Below, piece after piece: positions 61,301 through 64,000 of a stretch of 64,000 nt of DNA. The notes below the pieces were generated by a model that was not told the origin of the DNA, searched no databases, and worked only from the letters and a program-made list of their open reading frames with translations. The stretch is from Typhlomys cinereus (lineage: Eukaryota > Chordata > Mammalia > Rodentia > Platacanthomyidae): positions 1,178,001 through 1,242,000 of the forward strand of contig JALPQD010000102.1 of NCBI GenBank assembly GCA_023101885.1, written 5' to 3'. Position 1 is the stretch's first letter. Each line of letters starts with the position of its first letter. Both the position numbers and the translations under genes were made by a program.

Positions 61301-62562
61301 TAGCAGGTGGACAGGAACTCTTGGCTCGAACCCAAAAAAAGTACTTTGCAAAATCCCAAAGTAAAATTACCAGGGTATGTTATTTTCAAAGTAAATAAAT
61401 GGTAACACACATACACACACAGAGATAATTTAAAGGGAAAATTTCAATGCCCCCCAATCTTATCAAAAGGTTAGCACATAACTTCTATACCTCTGCACAT
61501 TTGTATAATTTTGTGCAACTGAATCAGCATTACATGTGTGTGTATGTGTGATTTTCTTTATAGTCACATTTTAACTATTTACCTGCATTACTAAAGAGTG
61601 TTACAAAGATTTTAATTACTATGTAATTTTTATTTACTATGTATTTATGATAAGGATATTTTAGGTACCTAATCATATATTCCTTAAGTAAGCAAACACC
61701 ATTATTTGCGTAGTGATTAAAACCTTGTTATGTGTAAAGATTTGTGTAAAGTTTTGATTATTTAGTTGCTAGAAGGGGAATTTCTGGCCGATAGGTCTGA
61801 ACATGTTTAAGCTTGATGCTGTTTTCCATATATTTTTGGATATTATTTTCCATAAATTGTACCTGTGTGGAGTCCAGCCCTGCTTGCAGCCTTCCAGGCC
61901 TCACCTGAGTCCCTGTGGCCTTTCGCACTCACTACTCCATGCCCTGTTTCTTTCTCCTGGACTTCACACCCGTCTTTCCTATCTTCTTGCTGGAGTGCCC
62001 TCCTGCTTGTCCTTCCGATAACCTCCCAAAGACTCCTGTTCCTGATCCACTAGACCAGGGTGCATCTTTCTGTTAAATGTTTTGCTAGCACCCTGCACTT
62101 TTCTTCTTGGCCCTTGCTGAAATATGTTGCTGTGAGTTTCTTTCTGAAGGAAAAACAGTAACATCGAGTATGTCATTTGGCTCAAGAATGTACTTCATTT
62201 TGCTGCTGTTTTATTCTGCATGAAATAGTAATTTTGAAACATCAGATTGATGGAAGTGTTGCTCAGTGGTTACATCACTTGCTTAGCACGTACAGAGCCC
62301 TGGTTAGATCACTGGTTTCACCAAAAAAAAAAAAAAAAAAAAAAAAAAAGAAGAAGAAGAACGATTGATATGACAGAGTTAATTGTCATGTACATGGTAG
62401 AGAATTCTAATTTTTCTTCTCTTTCCTTTTGCAAGCTTATCACTGCTGTGGTGATGAAGAATTGGAAAGAGATTGTTGAGTCTTGTGATCTTAAAAACTG
62501 GAGAGAGGCCTTAGCTGCAGTACTGACTTATGCTAAGGCAGATGAATTTTCAGCCCTGTGTG
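38413..62562 (+). CDS. SEC31A: SEC31A, COPII outer-coat subunit (coding exons 2-17, 3' part outside window)
   Basis: SEC31A pairs with SEC13 to form the outer cage of COPII vesicles at ER exit sites, and it stimulates SAR1 GTP hydrolysis together with SEC23. Sixteen coding exons joined at GT/AG sites give 1,999 nt of uninterrupted frame (666 codons plus 1 nt), starting [16 protein letters not shown]. Residues about 1-340 form the WD40 propeller (visible WD-type ends: IYIWDL, ATVWDL, IQMWDL). Residues about 395-430 ([10 protein letters not shown]) match the blade that inserts into SEC13. Residues from about 430 enter the helical solenoid ([24 protein letters not shown]). I recognise the protein by family knowledge. 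About 550 C-terminal residues, including the proline-rich SEC23/SAR1-binding part and the C-terminal domain, lie beyond the window. No frameshift or internal stop is seen, so this is the functional gene and not a retrocopy. Confidence 0.97.
39164..39287 (+). CDS. SEC31A: SEC31A exon 3 (residues 27-67)
   Basis: The acceptor is TTTTCTGTAG and the donor CAG|GTATGT. It encodes [20 protein letters not shown] and the following strand of the first WD repeat. Confidence 0.95.
40375..40645 (-). repeat. Older B2/DIP-like SINE in SEC31A intron 3
   Basis: The reversed body with GGAATCATCCTGGATTGC and TTGAGCCATCTCTCCAGTCC. Confidence 0.8.
40995..41193 (+). CDS. SEC31A: SEC31A exon 4 (residues 68-134)
   Basis: The acceptor is CTCCTAAAG and the donor CAG|GTTTGA. 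It encodes WD repeat 2 ([20 protein letters not shown]) and the [11 protein letters not shown] start of the next repeat. Confidence 0.95.
41375..41925 (+). repeat. B1-like then B2-like SINE with CA tract, intron 4
   Basis: B1-like GCATGGTGGTGCATGCCGG (41382 onward), then a B2-like copy from about 41505, ending in a CA microsatellite (41828-41918). Confidence 0.6.
42366..42722 (-). mobile_element. Solo MaLR-type LTR, intron 4
   Basis: Starts TGTAATAGTTACTCTTAACT, matching the two LTRs at 14987-17181, and ends TTATCACA. It is more diverged after the first 150 bp. No internal region is attached. Confidence 0.65.
42808..42872. repeat. CA microsatellite, intron 4
   Basis: Nearly pure (CA)n with one interruption. 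It is the tail of a B2-like fragment. Confidence 0.9.
43522..43617 (+). CDS. SEC31A: SEC31A exon 5 (residues 135-166)
   Basis: A 96-nt in-phase exon between TTTTGTTGCAG and CAG|GTGTTT. It encodes the [20 protein letters not shown] strands of WD repeat 3. Confidence 0.95.
44195..44400 (-). mobile_element. L1 3' UTR fragment, intron 5
   Basis: CATACAAGCTTAATAGGTAC followed by a pyrimidine-rich tract, the complement of the L1 polypurine tract also seen at 9091 and 57532. Confidence 0.7.
44738..44878 (+). CDS. SEC31A: SEC31A exon 6 (residues 167-213)
   Basis: A 141-nt in-phase exon between CCCCCTATAG and AGG|GTGAGT. It encodes WD repeat 4 (ISCIAWN ... [11 protein letters not shown]). Confidence 0.95.
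45398..45735 (+). repeat. B2-like SINE, intron 6
   Basis: The head GGGGCTGGAGAAATGGCTCA and a muroid-like body with CCTGAATTCAGATCC. The tail is CA/TA-rich. Confidence 0.65.
46023..46165 (+). CDS. SEC31A: SEC31A exon 7 (residues 214-260)
   Basis: The acceptor is CTTGTCTGCAG and the donor CAG|GTATTC, leaving phase 2. It encodes WD repeat 5 ([20 protein letters not shown], then [11 protein letters not shown]). Confidence 0.95.
46405..46560 (+). repeat. B1-like SINE, intron 7
   Basis: CAGACTTGGTGGTGCATACC, TAATTCCAGC and an A-rich CAAAACAAAAC tail. Confidence 0.75.
46641..46689 (+). repeat. 49-bp direct repeat, copy 1 (intron 7)
   Basis: Matches 47020-47068 at 48 of 49 positions. Confidence 0.9.
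47020..47068 (+). repeat. 49-bp direct repeat, copy 2 (intron 7)
   Basis: One mismatch to 46641-46689. The copies lie 379 bp apart. Confidence 0.9.
47647..47746 (+). CDS. SEC31A: SEC31A exon 8 (residues 261-294)
   Basis: The acceptor TTTTCGACAG precedes a run of six G. Only a cut after 47646 keeps the frame. It encodes [20 protein letters not shown] and the rest of WD repeat 6. The donor is GAG|GTAGGA. Confidence 0.95.
48215..48735. repeat. B2-like (-) and ID-like (+) SINEs, intron 8
   Basis: A reversed B2-like copy (about 48215-48455, ending AGCCATCTATCCAGCCC) and an ID-like copy (about 48635-48735, GACTCAGTGGTCGAGCACTT). Confidence 0.6.
49258..49540 (+). repeat. Older B2/DIP-like SINE, intron 8
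   Basis: The head AGGGCTGGAAAGAGAGCTCA, a full body and a CA-rich tail. Confidence 0.85.
50900..51061 (+). CDS. SEC31A: SEC31A exon 9 (residues 295-348)
   Basis: A 162-nt in-phase exon, acceptor TTGGTGTAG, donor AAG|GTAATA. It encodes the last propeller repeat ([20 protein letters not shown], then [11 protein letters not shown]) and RQKQVDK. Confidence 0.95.
51261..51413 (+). CDS. SEC31A: SEC31A exon 10 (residues 349-399)
   Basis: A 153-nt in-phase exon, acceptor TTTTTTTATAG, donor TCA|GTAGGT. It encodes the linker after the propeller ([20 protein letters not shown]) and the start of the SEC13-binding blade ([14 protein letters not shown]). Confidence 0.95.
51590..51830 (+). repeat. ID-like and B1-like SINEs, intron 10
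   Basis: AGCTGTAGCTCAGTGAGAGC (51597 on) is an ID-type head. A B1-like piece follows near 51760. Confidence 0.6.
52495..52640 (+). repeat. B1-like SINE, intron 10
   Basis: GGGGCGTGGTTGCTCATGCT, AGGATGAGGCAGGAGG and an AC-rich tail. Confidence 0.75.
52990..54990 (-). mobile_element. Old L1 (ORF2 middle), split by SINEs, intron 10
   Basis: The plus strand reads like the complement of L1 ORF2, from the central region toward its 5' part (for example TCTATTCATGTTCTC, then ATTCCACAGTGGTTAGAAAA). It is broken by a young SINE (53591-53866) and B1 copies (about 53870-54010 and 54520-54635). Frames are decayed and the boundaries approximate. Confidence 0.6.
53591..53866 (-). repeat. Young B2/DIP-like SINE inside L1
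   Basis: A short target duplication (TTGTTTTCTTTT). The body matches the young subfamily, but about 25 bp of the tRNA-like head, between TTCTGCCTGC and CACCTCTCC, is deleted. Confidence 0.85.
56095..56322 (+). CDS. SEC31A: SEC31A exon 11 (residues 400-475)
   Basis: A 228-nt in-phase exon, acceptor TTCTTTTTCAG, donor AAG|GTAAAG. It encodes the SEC13-binding blade ([11 protein letters not shown]), a variable Gln-rich loop ([11 protein letters not shown], about residues 410-420) and the first solenoid helices. It follows a 4.7-kb intron that contains an L1. Confidence 0.95.
56967..57041 (+). CDS. SEC31A: SEC31A exon 12 (residues 476-500)
   Basis: A 75-nt in-phase exon encoding [20 protein letters not shown] and DLGKK. 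The acceptor CTTTTTAAAG is rather weak. The donor is AAG|GTAGGC. Confidence 0.93.
57532..57605 (-). mobile_element. Very short L1 3' end insertion, intron 12
   Basis: A perfect 19-bp target duplication (CTCAATAGTTTAACATTTT at 57513-57531 and 57606-57624) encloses only about 74 bp. This is the L1 3' end (complement of the polypurine tract and CCTATTAAGTTTGTATGAGC) with its poly(A). Confidence 0.85.
58117..58400 (+). repeat. Older B2/DIP-like SINE, intron 12
   Basis: The head GGGCTGGAGAGACAGCTCAG, a full body and a (CA)n AGTAAATAAAG tail. AAAATTAATTAT flanks both sides. Confidence 0.9.
58686..58724 (+). CDS. SEC31A: SEC31A exon 13, 39-nt microexon-like (residues 501-513)
   Basis: Encodes [13 protein letters not shown], acceptor TTTATTTCAG, donor GTG|GTAAGA. 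It is short and in-phase, so skipping would keep the frame. Exon 14 continues the known order (ALKDSDQ). Confidence 0.92.
59188..59265 (+). CDS. SEC31A: SEC31A exon 14 (residues 514-539)
   Basis: A 78-nt in-phase exon encoding an acidic linker ([20 protein letters not shown]). The acceptor is GTGTACCAAAG and the donor GAG|GTACTT. Confidence 0.93.
60625..60700 (+). CDS. SEC31A: SEC31A exon 15 (residues 540-564)
   Basis: The acceptor is CATCTCCTTAG and the donor G|GTAAGG, leaving phase 1. It encodes a charged, poorly conserved linker ([13 protein letters not shown]), then [11 protein letters not shown]. Confidence 0.93.
61196..61374 (+). CDS. SEC31A: SEC31A exon 16 (residues 565-624)
   Basis: The acceptor is TTTGTTGCAG and the donor AGG|GTATGT. 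It encodes the highly conserved solenoid core ([20 protein letters not shown], then the LARTQKKYF segment). Confidence 0.95.
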
Positions 62563-62775
62563 GTAAGAAATGAGCTTTACATTTACCTTCATTACATGCG
62601 TGGCAAGGCATATTGCAAAAAATTAACAAATTATTAGAAATTTTTATAAACCTACTAATCACAAATAAGAAATATAAAAAATTCAAAAGATCAAGGCTAT
62701 AGCTTGGTGGTAGAGCATTTTCTTAGCATGTTCAGGGCCTTGTCTGAATTTGGTTCCACATATGCAAACACATAC
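62245..62775 (+). repeat. ID-like SINEs around exon 17
   Basis: Copies at about 62245-62349 (TGTTGCTCAGTGGTTACATC, long poly(A)) and 62690-62775 (AGCTTGGTGGTAGAGCATTT). The first ends about 85 bp before exon 17. Confidence 0.65.
62436..62562 (+). CDS. SEC31A: SEC31A exon 17 (residues 625-666, last exon in window)
   Basis: The acceptor is TTTTGCAAG and the donor G|GTAAGA, leaving phase 1. It encodes [20 protein letters not shown] and the [18 protein letters not shown] segment. No exon 18 is found before the right edge. Confidence 0.95.
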
Positions 62776-62929
62776 ACACAGTATTTTATACACACAATTG
62801 TTTTCTCTTTTTTTAAAAATAGTGTTTAATGATTGTTGTAACTATAGAAAAAGTTTCATTTTATGAAGGATAAAATGAAACTTAACCTCTATTATTTACC
62901 AGTCACGTGGCCTAGGAAAAATCATTTTC

Positions 62930-62978
<49 letters not shown>

Positions 62979-63195
62979 AGGCCCAAGAGTGACTTTGTGA
63001 ATTACTCAGGATTGCAGTATCTTCCCTTTACTTTACTCTGGAGTTTCCTAGGCTCCAGCTTCCAGGACCATAAGGACAGGCCACCTCCATTTCCTTTTGG
63101 CATTTTTTTTTAATGTGGGGTCCAGAATCCAAACTCATGTCCATCTGCTTGTGGGGCAGAGGCTTAACCTCTGAGGAATCTCTCCAGCATGGAAA
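62930..63195 (-). repeat. Older B2/DIP-like SINE with GT tract, intron 17
   Basis: (GT)n at 62934-62978, then the reversed body ending GAGGAATCTCTCCAGC. Confidence 0.85.
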
Positions 63196-63804
63196 AAATC
63201 ATTTTCTAAGCCTTGCTTTATTCATCTCTAAAATGGAATATATACATTCTCAGTAATTGTTAGCTGAGGCAAAATTAATATTTGAGTAAAAGCTATCATT
63301 ATAAGATACTGCTAATTTGGTGGTTTAGGAATAAATACTATTTGCAAGAACAGATGTTTACAGCCAGACATGCTCCTATATGCCTCTAATTCTTGTGTTT
63401 TAAGAGGCTGCAGCTAAAGGATTGTGAGTTTGAGGTCCGCCTAGCCTGCATAGTAAGACAGCAAAACAAAATAGATACCAACCATTTGCTACCTTGAGAG
63501 TATTGTTAAACTTGAAGGATATTAACTGTTTTTATAAATCTTTTATAGTGGACCTAGCCATCATTGGTAAATCTATTCTGTACATACTCTGCAAATTTTT
63601 ATATTCAGATATTGTTTCCTTTTATTGTTTTCCCTAGAATAATTAGTAAAGACCGATTTTGTAAGTGTAGAATCTTGTGAAATCACTTCTTGAATGTGAG
63701 ATGATATCTGCTTCCATTCACTTAGCAAATGAATATTTACTGAGCATTTAGGGTGACTTTGTTTTTCTTTGGTCCTGTTGGTCGTAAAGTATAGTTCTTT
63801 TTTT

Positions 63805-64000
63805 AATATTTTATTTATTTACTCTGTATGTATATGTTCTTTCTTTTTTAATGTGTCTGTGTGTGTGTGTGCCCGCGCGCGTAGAATCAAGGGTGACTTC
63901 GGGAATCATCCTGGATTGCTTCTACCTCCTTCTTGCTTCACTCTGGGATTTCCCAGGTTCTGCTCACCAGAGCCAAAAGTGCAGGCTGCCGCCGTTTCCA
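63805..64000 (-). repeat. Older B2/DIP-like SINE cut by the window edge
   Basis: A GT-rich tail, then GGAATCATCCTGGATTGCTT and the body. The head lies outside. Confidence 0.85.

Overview
The window is nuclear DNA of a placental mammal, most likely a rodent. It holds one clearly recognisable protein-coding gene, the 5' half of SEC31A on the + strand, split into short exons by long repeat-filled introns. The dominant SINE has a B2-superfamily head (GGCTGGAGAGATGGCTCAG) on an unusual body and a (CA)n/TAAATAAA tail. With B1-like, ID-like and rodent-type L1 copies, this points to a non-murid rodent. A jerboa/jumping-mouse relative (DIP-type SINEs) is my guess, not shown.

1-4.5 kb: mostly non-coding. 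Two related sequences of 75-78 nt (2344-2421 and 4205-4279) look like intron-encoded box C/D snoRNAs. Each has a closing stem that differs by a base-pair-preserving change, shares a 14-nt guide-like core, and ends 79-81 nt before a good 3' splice site. They may lie in a small non-coding host gene resembling ZFAS1 with the SNORD12 family. 4.5-23.4 kb: a stack of decayed endogenous retroviruses. It contains a gammaretrovirus-like LTR, tRNA-Pro-type PBS and gag; a pol RNase H/integrase piece; a complete ERVL-MaLR-type element with tRNA-Leu PBS; an LTR end; a protease/RT piece; and an env TM piece with its 3' LTR. L1 and SINE copies interrupt them. 23.8-25.3 kb: two neighbouring retroposons that each carry apparent 3' read-through (transduced) sequence inside perfect 15-bp target-site duplications. 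25.3-30.2 kb: repeats, a probable solo LTR, and no gene seen.

30.24-31.1 kb: the CpG-island promoter of SEC31A, with a tandem array of ETS (CCGGAAGT) and GC-box sites. 31.1-38.4 kb: intron 1. 38.4-62.6 kb: sixteen coding exons (numbered 2-17), each with GT/AG junctions and a reading frame that stays open across every junction. They encode residues 1-666 of a COPII outer-coat protein normally about 1,220 residues long: the WD40 propeller, the SEC13-binding blade and the first part of the alpha-solenoid. The remaining exons lie beyond the right edge.

No bacterial, CRISPR or plasmid features are present. Most open frames other than SEC31A exons and retroviral remnants are translations of SINEs, (CA)n repeats or GC-rich promoter DNA.
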